Shown: positions 36,311-47,685 of the stretch, piece by piece
How positions within the stretch are numbered: position 1 is the first letter of the stretch
Layout of the letters: each line of letters begins with the position of its first letter
Assembly: GCA_036571765.1 (NCBI GenBank)
Contig: BROE01000024.1
Coordinates: 2,349,461 to 2,413,460 of the forward strand
Direction: 5' to 3'
Origin: Plecoglossus altivelis
Lineage: Eukaryota > Chordata > Actinopteri > Osmeriformes > Plecoglossidae
Length of the DNA: 64,000 nt
Position numbers and translations under genes: made by a program
The notes under the pieces: generated by a model
The model's input: only the letters and a program-made list of their open reading frames with translations
The model's database searches: none
What the model was told of the DNA's origin: nothing

Positions 36311-36345
36311 CTACACTCTCTCCACGTGGCTGGGGTCATAGGAGT
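36311..36345 (-). other. JCAD: JCAD last coding exon (35 nt coding)
   Basis: Acceptor ctccccccag|ACTCCTATGA. With the one base carried over it gives D-S-Y-D-P-S-H-V-E-R-V and TAG at 36313-36311. The ending E-R-V fits the loose class III PDZ-ligand pattern ([D/E]-x-hydrophobic), which is an inference. If the exon were missed, the frame would read into the intron and end at 36410 instead. Confidence 0.85.
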
Positions 36346-39300
36346 CTGGGGGGAGAAGACACAAACGTACCGTTACACCTTAGCTGCGAAGGTCACACAC
36401 AGAGCCATGTCACATATCGACACGGACGCGAGCGTCTCGACCTAGAAAGAAGAGCGTCTGGCGTGTACCTGAGACCGACAGCAGTTCTTCGTCTTCCAAA
36501 GTAGCGGAGCCGCAAGTGGCGTTGAAGCTGAGAGGAAGGGTGATCTCTCTTTTGGCCACGGTGGCGCTGCTTCGAGACCTGGGCTGGGGTTTGGGTTTGG
36601 GCAGAAGAGGAGGCTTCTGGGGCCTGGGAAGAGGCTTGGGCCGCCCCTTCGTCTCCTCGTCCCGCTCCTTCCGCCTGACCTCCTGATCTCCTCGGCTGGC
36701 TTCTGAGTCTGTCTGTCCTCTAGCGTCCTCTGGAGGCGTCTTTGCTTCCTCGGCGATTCTCAGTTCTACCTCTTTCTCAGTCCCGTTCTCCTCGTCCATC
36801 TTCAACTCTCCTCCTTCCTTCTCCTCTGCTATGTTCAATTCTACCTCTTTCTCAACCTCCTCTTCTGCTATGTTCAATTCTACCTCTTTCTCAACCTCCT
36901 CTTCTGCTATGTTCAATTCTACCTCTTTCTCAACCTCCTCCTCTGCTATGTTCAATTCCAACTCTTTCTCAGCCTCCTCCTCTGCTGTTTCCAATGTCAC
37001 CTCCTCTTCTTCTATATTCATCTCTCCCTTTTCCACCTCCTTCTGCTCGATAGTGAGAGCTGCCTCTGGTTGTATCTTCTCCTCGTCTTCATGATCTGAT
37101 GTCATCTCTGCCTGTTCCTCTGTCTGTTCCTCTCCCAGATCTCCTTCCTCGTCCTGCTCTCCTGTGCTCCCCTCCTCCTCATTTCTCCTCCCGTCTCTCT
37201 CCGCGCTGGCGCAGTCTATTAATTCTTCCTTCTCAACCTCCACCTCCAGCTCTCTCTCCTCTGTTGAAGTCATCCTCTCCTCGCTTTTCCCATGTCCCAG
37301 CTGTTCTCCCATGGCCACTCTCTCGCTCTCTCCATTTTTCTCCCCCTCCTCCTCTTTATCTCCTCCCTCCTCCTCATCCACCTCTCCCCGCAGCTTATTT
37401 CTTTCTCCTTCCTCCTCTCCTCCTCCCAGCTCCCCTTCTCTCTCTCCCTCCTCCACCTCTCCCTTTCCTTCCTCCTCCCCTCCTCCCCGTCCCTCTCCTC
37501 CAGACTCTGACCTCCTGATGCCAAGGCCAGACACGTAGGACTCTGAGTCCCTCTGCTCCACCTGAGCCAAAACCTCCATGACAGTTCTGCCGGGCGACAC
37601 AACTGAGCAGGAAGACAAGGAGGAGGTTGAGGAAGAAGAGGCTGGCTCGTCCTCCACCAGGTCCCCGGTCACCCCAGAGGCTGCTTTCTCCCCGCGCCCC
37701 AGGCTGAGCGCCAGCTCCTGGTCTGGGGTGACAGGAAGGGACAGGGGAAGCTTGCTTGGAGGGAATTCCGGCAGATCTAGAGCCAGCGAGTTCCTTTCTC
37801 CACCTGGCGGCAGTTGGATATCGCCTTCATTTGTCGGACGGCTCTCTTCTTCACACTTGTCCTCACTGGAGCTGTCATCTCCACCATTTCCTGCCTCCAC
37901 CTCCTCTTCTCCTTCCTCCTCCTCCGCTGCTTGCTGTCCATCTTCGTCCAAGGACCCCACTGTCACTTGCTCTGACTGTCTACTCACTTGCTGCGTCTCT
38001 CTGTCGAACTCCTTCTCTGGGCTGCCGAGGTCTTCGCTCTCTCCAGAATGTCCCTGGGTATCTAGGCTGGTGGCGCCAGGTTCTCCCTGCACGCTCCCCC
38101 CTTCTTGGTCCAGACTCGTGGCCTCCTGCTCCTCGCCTTCATCCAGTGCATCTTTGGTCCCCAGGGCCTCCACAGGCACAGCTATGCCAAGTATCCTGGC
38201 AGCCCGCTGCTCGATGGACTCATTCTCAGGAATACCCTTGGCACACTTGACCTCGTACAGGTTGCTGAGGTCTTCTGTCCGCAGGGCGTTGGCCTTCTCC
38301 TGGATCAGCAGGCTCTCCAGGTGCCTGTCGGCCAGCGTGGCCTCGTTCCCCCACCCCGGGGCCTCCTGGTGAACGCGGTAGCGCGTGTCCTCCTCATCCT
38401 CGTGTGTGAAGGCCGGCTCCCTGAAGAGCCTGGCGGTGCGTGGGGAGCCCTCTGCTCTCGGGGGCCTACTGGACTCACTTCTGGCCCTGCGAAGGTTCAG
38501 GGTAGGGATGGTCTTCCTCTCCGCGGCCCTGACCTCCACCATTCTGGAGAAAGGCTCCGGCTCAGAGGTGCCGCAGACGTCCTCGCTGCGGCTCTTCACC
38601 ACGGAAAGGCGGCTCTCCCAGGACATGTGCAGGGACGGGAGTCCCTCCTGGGGTTCTGAGACCGAGGAGAGGGGAAGGGAAAGAGGAGAGTGGGAGAGGG
38701 GGAGCGGTGAGCGCCGGCAGGGTTCCCTGGGGCCCCCAGGGGCCTCGGTGTACACAGTCAGCCCTACATCCCTCAGCAGGGACTCCTGGGCGACAGGGAT
38801 GTCCTGCTTGTAGGCTCTGCCTGGCTCTTTTTGGGGGAGGGGGGCATAGTCTTTGGGACCAGGGTGCGAGGGGATGTCTTCTCTGGGTGGTCTTACAGAG
38901 GAGACCACTGTGGGGGTCCTGCTAGGCGCAGGTCTGGAGAAGGCGCTCCTCGTTTCCCCGTGGCTCGGCCGATTCTGGCTCTGCTCACCCAGGCCAGCTG
39001 CTCCTCTCGCCGGGTCGACGGCAGCTGTGTGCCGGGATCCCCCAGCCTGGCTGAGTGCCATGGTGGTCTGGAACGCGTCGTCCAGGTCTTGCAGACACGG
39101 TTCTGCACTGGGCCGCTTCCCGATCTGCTCTTCCATCTCCTTGTTGATAAACTCTAGCTCCTCGATGGCATCGCACGGCCTCCGGTTCACCGGCTTCAGC
39201 AGGAACTGGCCGAAGGCCACCTGCTCGCTGGATGGTTCGTCTGCGGTCTTGGGGCCACTCCTCTTAGGGGAGGGAAGCTGCTCGGCCGCCCCTACAGGCC

Positions 39301-42300
39301 TGGAGGACGGGGCAGGGAGAGACTGGGGCTGGCCAGAGCTTGGAGAGGGTAAAGGCGGGATCTGGGAGGTACCAGCTGGAGGTAGAGACAGGGGCTGAGC
39401 TGGGCTGATACTGAGGCGGGAGAAGGCGCTATTGCTGGAGGGGTGGAGGTTCTTCTGGCCTGCCATGGAGTATGAGCCATAGGAGCCAGCGCTGCCGTCC
39501 GTCCCCGTGCCCCCGTCAGCAGGGGTCTCTGAAGAGGCTGGTTGACCTGCTTCCGGACCCCCCGAATCAGGAGGACTCTGAGGGGAGCGTTTGGCCACCG
39601 CAGGGGGGCTGACAGTCTGGGTCTCCTGGTTGCGGTACTGGTCTCCAGGCCACGAGCCGGCGTAGCAGAGCTCCTTGTCGGCCATGGCCTGGAGCGACCA
39701 AGCGTCCACAATCTCCTTCCTGAGCGGGGCTCTCTTCGAGTTCCTCATGCAGTAGGAGCTGCTGGTACTTATGTGGGGGAGGGGGTGGGGCTTGAGGGAC
39801 ATCTCAGTTAGGGATTGGCTGCGGAGGCTTTGGCTGTTCGGCGGTCGGCTCGTGGCGGGCTCAGTGGCGGAGGGGTCACCGGTGCCAAGGCTCGGCGCCG
39901 TGCTGTTGTTGTTCTGGTCGGCTGGAGCCTTGGCCTGGATCTGGATGGGGACGGACACGAGGCAGAAGATGGTCTCGCTGACCCTCCTTTTGGAGTTCCT
40001 GTTGCTGTCCGGGCCTGAGTCCGGAACAATCTTTTTCACCTGCGTGACAGTGGCTGTCTCGGAGAAGGCCTGGTCAGAGCAGGAGCTCTGCCTGGAGGGC
40101 GGAGGGGCCTGGAAGGCTGAGGACGGGCCTTTGGGATATCTGTTGTTACAGTTTTGGTCGGTCGCTGGGAAGTTGTTGTTATCAGTGTCTTTGTGCAAAT
40201 CCCCATGGAGCCACCTGTTCTGGTTGCTGTCGTGGTCGCCCGGGGACGGCGGGCAGGGGCTGGCGCGGTGCCCCAGGGGCGGGGGCGGGAAGGCACTGTC
40301 GTCTGATGAGGACGAGGGGGGTGGTTCGGACACGGTGACGCTGGGAAGCTCGGTGTTGCGGATGTGCCGGATCTTGTCGGCGTCCGTGAGGGAGTTGCCA
40401 GATGTGCTGGCTGAGATGTGGCGGACGCGAGGATCGTCAAAGGGGATGTACTGGACCACTCCAGGTGGCTGGGGGCTGTAGCCTGGGTACAGCTTCCTTC
40501 TGCTGGCAAGGTTGGCCCACTCTCTCTGGGGGTCAGGCCAGGAGCCCCCTGGGTGTCTGGTGTACCAGTGAACTCCATCTGGTGCCACCTGCTGATACAC
40601 CACCTCCCCTCTGTACCTGTAGCCCACAGGGATTTCACCAAAGGGACCCCTATGTCCCCCTCTCAGGACTGGGGCTCTCTTATAAGACGGGGGAGGGATG
40701 TAGCCTGGAGGCTCCACGCCAGATCCCCCCGACTCCTGTGCAAAGTAGTCCAGTCTGGGGTCGCTTATCCTGGGATTGGGGATTGGGGTTCTGTCCCTGG
40801 CCTGGGGGGCTGGACTGTCCCCAGACAACATCTCACAGCTACCTCGGGTCTGTTGGTGCACCTCGTAGGAGGGGGGCCGAAGGGGCCGGGAAAAGCGGGG
40901 CTTTGGTGTGACGGCAGCTTGGTTAGCGCTGGCCGGCCGGCCGGTCTCAAAGTGACGCCGGCCATAAGGGTCGTGGCTGGGTTGGCCAGGGTGGCCGTTG
41001 ACCCTCCTGTAGAGGTTGTGACCCGAGCTTGCCATGTCCACGTACTGCAGGCTGTCTGGTGGCAGCATGCGGGGCAGCGACTGGGACTTGGCTTTGGTCC
41101 TGGGGAGGACAGCGCCATCTGGCGTGCGGGAGTGGTTGCGCATCTGCTCCCGGGCCCACTTCTCGGCCTCGCAGTCGGACGTCTGGCGGCCAAAGCTTGA
41201 GGCGGGGCGCCACTCGTCCGTGCCCAGGCTCTGGCACTTCCTCTCGGCAGCCATCCTCCACTGGTGGAGGGCGGCCTCTCTCTCTCTGGACCGAGCCTGG
41301 GCCTGGGCCTGGGCCTTGGCTTGGACCTGAGCTTGGTTGGCCCAGATCTGCCTCTCTGTCTGGCGCTCTTCTGTAGCTACTTCCTGCCCTCTCTGCTGCT
41401 GCCCATCGCTTCTGCTGTAACCTCCTCCTCCTCCTCCTACTCTGGGCTCTCTGAAGTCAGCGTAGTCCAGCAGAACAGAGAAGTCTTGGCCTCGCCTCCT
41501 CCAGTAGGCCACGTCTCTCTCTCTGGGAGCTCTGGACTGGGGATACACACCCCTGGGCCCATCACAGAACCTTAACACAGACAAGACAAACATCAGCTTC
41601 TATTGAGTTCAGTATAACACAGCTGTCTTTCAACAAATCAGAATCTACAATCAACAGTACTTTTTAGTTTTTTTGTCAGACCATGACATACTCATATTTT
41701 GGATGAATACCATGTTATTTGGCTAGGTATATTATTAGTTATGTTATTTGTATGCCTGGTCACCAGTGCAGCATATGGAAGCATTCTTGATTATACCACT
41801 AGGAGGAGCCAGCCCACCACAAGTGGAAAATCATGATTTTGTTGTGAGACAGTCTGCATGCCTTCTGTATCACCACACCATGAGATGAGTGTGAATTTGT
41901 CCTTCAAAACAGACAAAGAGATAATAATGCGGACAGCTTAAAGTACTAAGCCAACTTCCTCTGAAATGCTGCTATATCTACCCCATCCGGCACAAACTGG
42001 ATGACTGTCAAGGAGACCTGTCTACTGTCTGCGTGCGTGTGTGTGCGTGTGTGCGTGCGCGTGTGTGTGACTGTCTCCATGTCCAGTGTCCAGCTCTGAG
42101 GACCTCTGCTCGACGACAGGCACGAGGGGTCCACGGCGATGGTCTCCGCATTGAGGCTCGCTCGTGCTATTTCTGTCTGCTTGGAGACAGTGAGTGACAA
42201 TGATGTCAACAAACCAGCACGTGGGCCTCCTTGAGGCGGAGACGCTCCTGTTCTGCCATGCGTGGGTCGGTAGCGGACGTACGGCCGGGTGAACTGTACC

Positions 42301-43874
42301 GTGATAATCACTTACGTTACGATCGAGGCTCGTACTGTACGGTCAGACTGCCAATCGCTGGCCTCAATAACTGTGACCATCCAAGATGCGATGGCTGAGC
42401 GACTGAAGAATTTCTCGTTAAATTAAGCTTCTGGGCAAACTGGCTTGAGGCACGTTTGCAGAATGTGACCGTCGATGCCTACACAAGTAGGGGGAAATAG
42501 GCGAGGCCAATATCACAATACAGCGGTCAATGATGTTCAAGGTCAAATGACTGTTTGAAGGCTTGTTCACACACTGATGTCACTATCTCTTTTGCAGGCT
42601 GGATGTTGAACAAAGACAAGGTAGTTGACTGGCCCATCTAACTGTGTGGATATGGGCGCATCTGTGTTGACTCTGTGTCTCTGAGTCCACAAAACCCAAA
42701 CCGCGACTGGCTCCGCTGGCCTGCCAGTCGACGAGATGACATCACAGAGCAGAGTGTGTCGCTAGGCAAATCACAGGCTTCGCTGCAAAGACTGACTTCC
42801 CTGCGAAAAAGGTTTCAATTGCATAACTCCTGGCAGAACTAAAAATAGCTGCGTCTCAATATACATATTTAAATGCTGCTGTGTTTCCATTATTAATGGG
42901 AATGTGTTATATAAGAAAGTGTAACTCGTTTCAGCGACAGAGGGGTCTATCGATCACACTCTGAAGGTTTTCTGCTCACACATCTGAGCATGTTTGTGCC
43001 AGTGTGTGTGCATGTGTGTATTCATGTGTGTGCCAGTGTGTGTGCATGTGTGTGTGCATGTGTGTGTGAGTGTGTGTGCACATTTGTGCCAGTGTGTGTG
43101 CATGTGTGTGCACGTGTGTGCGCATGTGTGTGTGCAAGTGTGCGCACGTGCAAATCCAGGCACGCTCGAAAGGGGCGCTGGCTGGGTGTGTTTACAACAA
43201 CAGTGAAGTCCCATGTGTCAGATTAAAGCCTCAAGTAGCTTTCTACCTCTTCCCTTTCCCCTGCCTTACCCAGGGAGGGAGGGAGGGAGGGAGGGAGAAA
43301 CTCAAGGGTGGGAGAGAGAAAGAGAGAGTAAGAGAGAGAGCGAGCAGTGTGAGAAGGTTCACTAAGTGGTGCAACATCCTTGATGCAGAAGACCTTGACT
43401 CGAGGTCTGTCTTCACTACCTTGTGGCCACAACACAACAGCAGCATGCTAGAAAGGTCAATGTAACGTAACGTAGCAAAAGAATGAAACGTTAACCCCTG
43501 AGAGCAACGCAACTAAGGCAGCACGAAAAAAACGAAACAGTAACTTACCCGCTATCTGATGTGATAGAATCACCCAACGACTGCGTGTCCCCATGGTTGT
43601 TGCCGGGCTGATTTCTGTCCCGGCATTCGTTGTCGTTGGGGGGGTACCCTCTGGACCCATACGGACCCCCGTCCCGCCCAAACCCGTTCACCGGCCCGTG
43701 GCCAAGCCTGTTCTCCAGGATTTCCCGCCGGCAGTCGCTGTGGCGGCCGCTATCGTAGGACGGGGGTGAGGGCGAGGGGGCATCCGGGGCAGGGGTGGGG
43801 GCAGGCGTCGGGGCCGGGGTGTTTTGGGGCAGCTTGTATCCGTGGGATATGAGCAGGTCCTCCACGCTGTACAT
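36311..43874 (-). CDS. JCAD: Junctional cadherin 5-associated protein (JCAD, KIAA1462)
   Basis: JCAD is a large, mostly disordered protein of endothelial cell-cell junctions. It co-localises with VE-cadherin and is linked in mammals to actin and Hippo (LATS2/YAP) signalling. Coding exons on the minus strand: 43874-43549 (326 nt), 41570-36469 (5,102 nt), 36345-36311 (35 nt), in all 1,820 residues plus stop. Recognition rests on the N-terminus M-Y-S-V-E-D-L-L-I-S-H-G-Y-K-L, on G-F-C-D-G-P at the first junction, on W-R-R-R-G-Q-D-F-S-V-L-L-D-Y-A-D, on F-G-R-Q-T-S-D, and on P-P-S-Y-x-x-H-Q-Q. Acidic, Glu-rich sequence covers roughly residues 1255-1715, then a Pro/Lys-rich SH3-ligand-like stretch (about 1752-1775) and C-terminal D-S-Y-D-P-S-H-V-E-R-V. 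The human protein is about 1,359 residues; the difference lies largely in the acidic part. The start is the first ATG in this frame of the exon; the frame runs open upstream but without ATG. Confidence 0.95.
36469..41570 (-). other. JCAD: JCAD giant coding exon
   Basis: A single 5,102-nt open exon between acceptor ttaag|GTTCTG (41570) and donor TCTCAG|gtacac (36469). JCAD orthologues also carry most of their coding sequence in one exon. The coding strand is C-poor and GA-rich between about 36.8 and 38.1 kb, where the acidic region lies. Confidence 0.9.
36820..36990 (-). repeat. JCAD: 39-bp tandem repeat coding 13-residue units in JCAD
   Basis: In-frame repeat of 39 bp. The protein unit is A-E-E-E-V-E-K-E-V-E-L-N-I: three near-identical copies plus one diverged copy (A-E-E-E-A-E-K-E-L-E-L-N-I) before them and a decayed one after. 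Confidence 0.95.
41571..43548 (-). other. JCAD: JCAD intron between first coding and giant exon
   Basis: 1,978 bases without a recognisable exon. It holds a GT/GC run (42020-42072), a GTGTGCATGTGTGTGCCA-type minisatellite (about 42985-43150) and a (GGGA)n tract (43273-43297) next to GA repeats. Confidence 0.75.
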
Positions 43875-44001
43875 GGTGGCATTGGTTTGGCTGGTGTGTT
43901 TGTGTGTCAGGGGATGGAGGGACGGGGCTGCGACGGGTTCTGCCTCTTCCCCTACGAGCAGCGGCGGGCGCCTCGGCACTGCTGCACCACTGAGGCCATC
44001 A
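43549..44001 (-). other. JCAD: JCAD first coding exon with 127-nt leader part
   Basis: Donor at the 3' side is GCGG|gtaagt (exon ends 43549). The proposed acceptor is ccctcccacccag|TGATGG, so the exon starts at 44001 and the leader part is 44001-43875. The pyrimidine tract upstream is itself a CT/CTGT microsatellite (44012-44075 on the complementary strand). The coding part includes a Pro/Ala repeat (A-P-T-P-A-P-T-P) after the conserved N-terminal motif. The acceptor is inferred, not proven. Confidence 0.7.
43952..43999 (-). CDS. Possible 15-codon upstream ORF in the JCAD leader
   Basis: ATG at 43999-43997 opens a frame of 15 codons (M-A-S-V-V-Q-Q-C...C-S) and closes with TAG at 43952, 77 bases before the JCAD ATG and in a different frame. 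It exists in the mRNA only if the exon starts at or upstream of 44001. Such short uORFs often reduce translation; no function is claimed for the peptide. Confidence 0.3.
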   Translation of the reverse strand: MASVVQQCRGARRCS

Positions 44002-44823
44002 CTGGGTGGGAGGGAAACGACAGAGAGAGAGACAGAGAGACAGAGAGAGACAGAGAGAGACAGAGTAAAATAGAGTGAGAGAGCTGTTGTTTTGATCTGC
44101 CTCTCTCGTCACTCCTGACTTGCTCTCCTCCATTGGACGGTCTGAAGGAGCACAAAAGCCCCCCCCCCCCCCCCCCTTTTCAAGCCTCCATCACAGACAG
44201 CTCTCCTGCACTGCCTGAGATCCCCCCCTCTTCCCCCCCTCCCCCTCCCATTTCATCTCTTCTCTCCTTCTCCGCTTCCCTCCATTCCTCTTTTCCCCCT
44301 GTCTACGCTACTTGTCTCTCTGCAGCCCAAAACGACACGCTTTCCGTGAGCAGAGACAGCAACCTAACCCCACCCCTCCTCGGGGGCGGGGGGAAGTATA
44401 GTAAACAAAACAATCCGCAGATGAATCTATATCATCACTCCTCACCACGGCTCCAGACCTTAACGGCAGCGTCCTGGCAGACAAGGGCTGCTGTGGTGGG
44501 ACAGACCAGACCGAGGCAGGCTGGAGTCACAGGAATCTCCCGGTGGACCTGTAGCCTGTGGCGCTGCTGCTTAGCACACGTTCAGTCTCCTCTCGCAGTT
44601 ACTGGAGCGTGCTGAATGTTCAGCGTCTGCAGGGAGACGAGTGGCAGGTACTAGAGGGTGGAGGGGGGGGTGGCTAGCCAGGAGAATTGAGGGGGGGCTT
44701 GCCTAGCCTAGCAAGCCTGGTGTAGGTTCCAGAGGATGGGGGAGAACTAGCAAAGCAGGCTCGGTGGGGGTCGGTAACAGAGGGTAGAGGGGGGCTAGGC
44801 TAGGTATTAGAGGGTGGCGGATG

Positions 44824-45145
44824 ACTAGCTAGCTTTGCTAGGCTATAGTAGGTACTACCGGAAGGTGGATGAGGCTAGCCATGCTAGGCTATAGTAGGTA
44901 CTACCCGAAGGTGGATGAGGCTAGCCATGCTAGGCTATAGTAGGTACTACCAGAAGGTGGATGAGGCTAGCCATGCTAGGCTATAGTAGGTACTACCAGA
45001 AGGTGGAGGCTAGCCATGCTAGGCTGAAGTAGGTACTATCAGAAGGTGAATGAGGCTAGCCATGCTAGGCTGAAGTAGGTACTACCAGAAGGTGGTTGAG
45101 GCTAGCCATGCTAGGCTGAAGTAGGCACTACCGGAGAGAGACGGG
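44824..45145 (+). repeat. 46-bp minisatellite upstream of JCAD
   Basis: About seven tandem copies of a 46-bp unit built around GCTAGGCTATAGTAGGTACT, ACCAGAAGGTGGATGAGG and CTAGCCAT. Later copies carry GCTGAAG for GCTATAG. Degenerate related units extend to about 44640 and 45195. Confidence 0.95.
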
Positions 45146-47239
45146 GGCCACGCGAGCCTTGCTAAGCTTGGGTAGGTACTACCACAGGGTGGAGGTCGCT
45201 GGCAAGGCGCTAATGGGCTAATCAACATTTGCAGGCCTCTACGCTCCTTTTCCTCTCCATCCCTCCATTCCTACTTCTTTCTTTCCTTCTTTCACCACCC
45301 ATCTATTATCCCATACAACCACCCAGTTACACACAGGCAGCTTGTAGGCATCTGTCTAAAAAAAAAAACCTGCCAGTAAGTGATTATTCTGTTTGTTTTG
45401 CAGAGGACAGGGTAAACTGATGTTTACTACAACCCCACAGCAGATGCCACAGCACCGCTACTGCATATCTCTGTCCCACATACAGACTAACGACAAGACT
45501 AAGCCTCTAAGGGGTAGCAGCAGAATTTACATAGGCCTCGTAACGGAAAACCTATGCTTCGCTTACTGAATCAGAACATGGGAATAAAGGAACAGCTTTG
45601 CCTTGACCTACAAGCAAGGATCACGTTTCAAACCTTCCCTGCAGCTCTGTAGCTCTGTCCTCCACCTGTGTCTAATGATACCGGCTGATTAACGGGGGAT
45701 CTAAGAGCGTGAAATGCTGCTCTCTTTGTGTGGCTGGACCCTGCTAATGCGATTAACTTTCTCATTTAAAACTTTAAACCTGTTAGTTTTGGAGGATCGA
45801 CTGGCGGTGCTCCCTCAGTGATAGACCTGGCCTGCTTCTTCAGGTTTAGCTCGTGCCAGCAATCTATTTGGGGGTAGCCTATCTTTCCCTGTCTGTGCTT
45901 GTTTCAGTTCTGGCGAGAAGGTGTTTTGTCAACACTTGCAAAGACGCCCGACGGACTGTCCATTTTGGCCCTCGGTGAAAACAGCCAACCTTCAGCGAAT
46001 CCCAAGAAATGGGCTCACAGAAAGAGAAGATGGATTCCAAAGTGTCACCGTGTCAAAAAATGACTGATGTGACCATTACGGCAGCTGAATTGGCCTCAGA
46101 GTTCAGTGTCAGAGTTTGCAGTTGAAGATCAGATGTCGCGCCCCTTCCTTCCTGTAGATTAACACGTTAGCATCTGAAGATCAAGGGCTGTTTGGAAACA
46201 AAAACGGCTTTGGCAGTGACGTGATACTGACAGACTCAGGGGGCGAGCCCATATGCTGCCACTCTGATCCTAATTCTACACCCCTGCCATGACTCGGAAG
46301 CTTGAAGGCTTATCTATGTATCTGTCGAAATGAGGCAGAGGATTTCCCCAAAAGTGTGACCCCTCACGCCCACCCACCCACATCCATCCTTCCTTCCTTC
46401 CGACCCTCCCTCCCTCCCTCCCTCACCCCCCCCCTCCCGTTTCCCACAGCAAGCTCAGTAAAATACAACTAATTCTCTTACGCAATGGAATTACCCATTT
46501 TGATATTGAATTTAGAAAGAAAAAAAAAACAAAAAACGATTGAGGGAGAGGGTTTTAACAAAGGTCTGCTTTGATTCCCAGCAAACACAACAGCATTGTG
46601 TTGTGCTACAATGTGTAGTTTGTGTGAGCGAGCAATATAGGCCTAGCAATGCTGGCAACACGCTGGGCACCATTCTGGAAAAGTGCAAATCTGGAGCATT
46701 TTAATGATTTTCCAAAGAGAAATTAATGAACTTTTTTATTAATAACACGTGCATACTCTGTCAGCAAAAAAAAAAGTCTAAATAATGAATAAAACAGAAC
46801 CACATGCAGCCCAATCCTGACCTCAAAGGCTCAAACCGTTTCTCCAAAAAGGTTTGACTGGCGCTACTGAGGTAGGAGACTCCAATCCGATCAAGAGGTG
46901 TTTGTTTTTTCAGCGGTCAAGTGTGCTTTTTGGCAAGGGCATGTCTTGTTTATAATGAAATAAAGCATTTTTAGAAGTGTGAGGGCCCGTGCTAGGCAGC
47001 AGGCCTGTGCCCTGACTAACGGAGGCTACAACACCAGAAGGCTGGAGGAGGCTGACAGCTTCCAGGTTGACAGTTTGGTGTCAGCTACTTATTCATGGCC
47101 CAAGTGAGACGAGGGCAAGGGAAGGAGGAGGAGGGGGGTGGAGAAAAGAGAGAAAGATGGAGATGAGCAGAGAAGAGGGGAGAGTGTGCGAGAGAGATGG
47201 GAGGGAGAACAAGACCGAGGGAGGGGAGATAAAAAGTAG

Positions 47240-47685
47240 TGTTGAGGAAGATGGAGTGAGAAAAGAGAGCGATGGAGGAAGAGGGAGAAAGAGAGGAGAC
47301 AGAGAGAGGGAGAGACTGAGAAAGGGGGAGACAGAGAGAAGGAGAGACTGAGAAAGGGGGAGACAGAGAGAAGGAGAGACTGAGAAAGAGGGAGGCAGAG
47401 AGCGGGAAAGACTGAGAAAGAGGGAGAAAGAGAGGAGACAGAGTGGGAGAGACTGAGAAAGAGGGAGGCAGAGAGAGGGAGAGACTGAGAAAGAGGGAGG
47501 CAGAGAGTGGGAGAGACTGAGAAAGAGGGAGAAAGAGAGGAGATAGAGAGTGGGAGAGACTGAGAAAGAGGGAGAAAGAAGGGAGACAGAGAGAGGGAGA
47601 GACTGAGAAAGAGGGAGAAAGAGAGGAGACAGAGAGAGGGAGAGACTGAGAAAGAGGGAGAAAGAGAGGAGACAGAGAGATAGGA
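47240..47685 (+). repeat. GA-rich satellite with ~40-bp period
   Basis: Tandem array of GAGACTGAGAAAGAGGGAG-type units alternating with AAAGAGAGGAGACAGAGAG. Almost every base on this strand is a purine. Confidence 0.95.

Noticed and set aside
37578..41575. Several plus-strand ORFs of 100-264 codons opposite JCAD
   Set aside because: Antisense shadows of the giant JCAD exon; low-complexity Ser/Pro/Leu and no known domain.
44824..45145. CRISPR-like array
   Set aside because: Copies are contiguous with no unique spacers, and the genome is vertebrate. It is a minisatellite.
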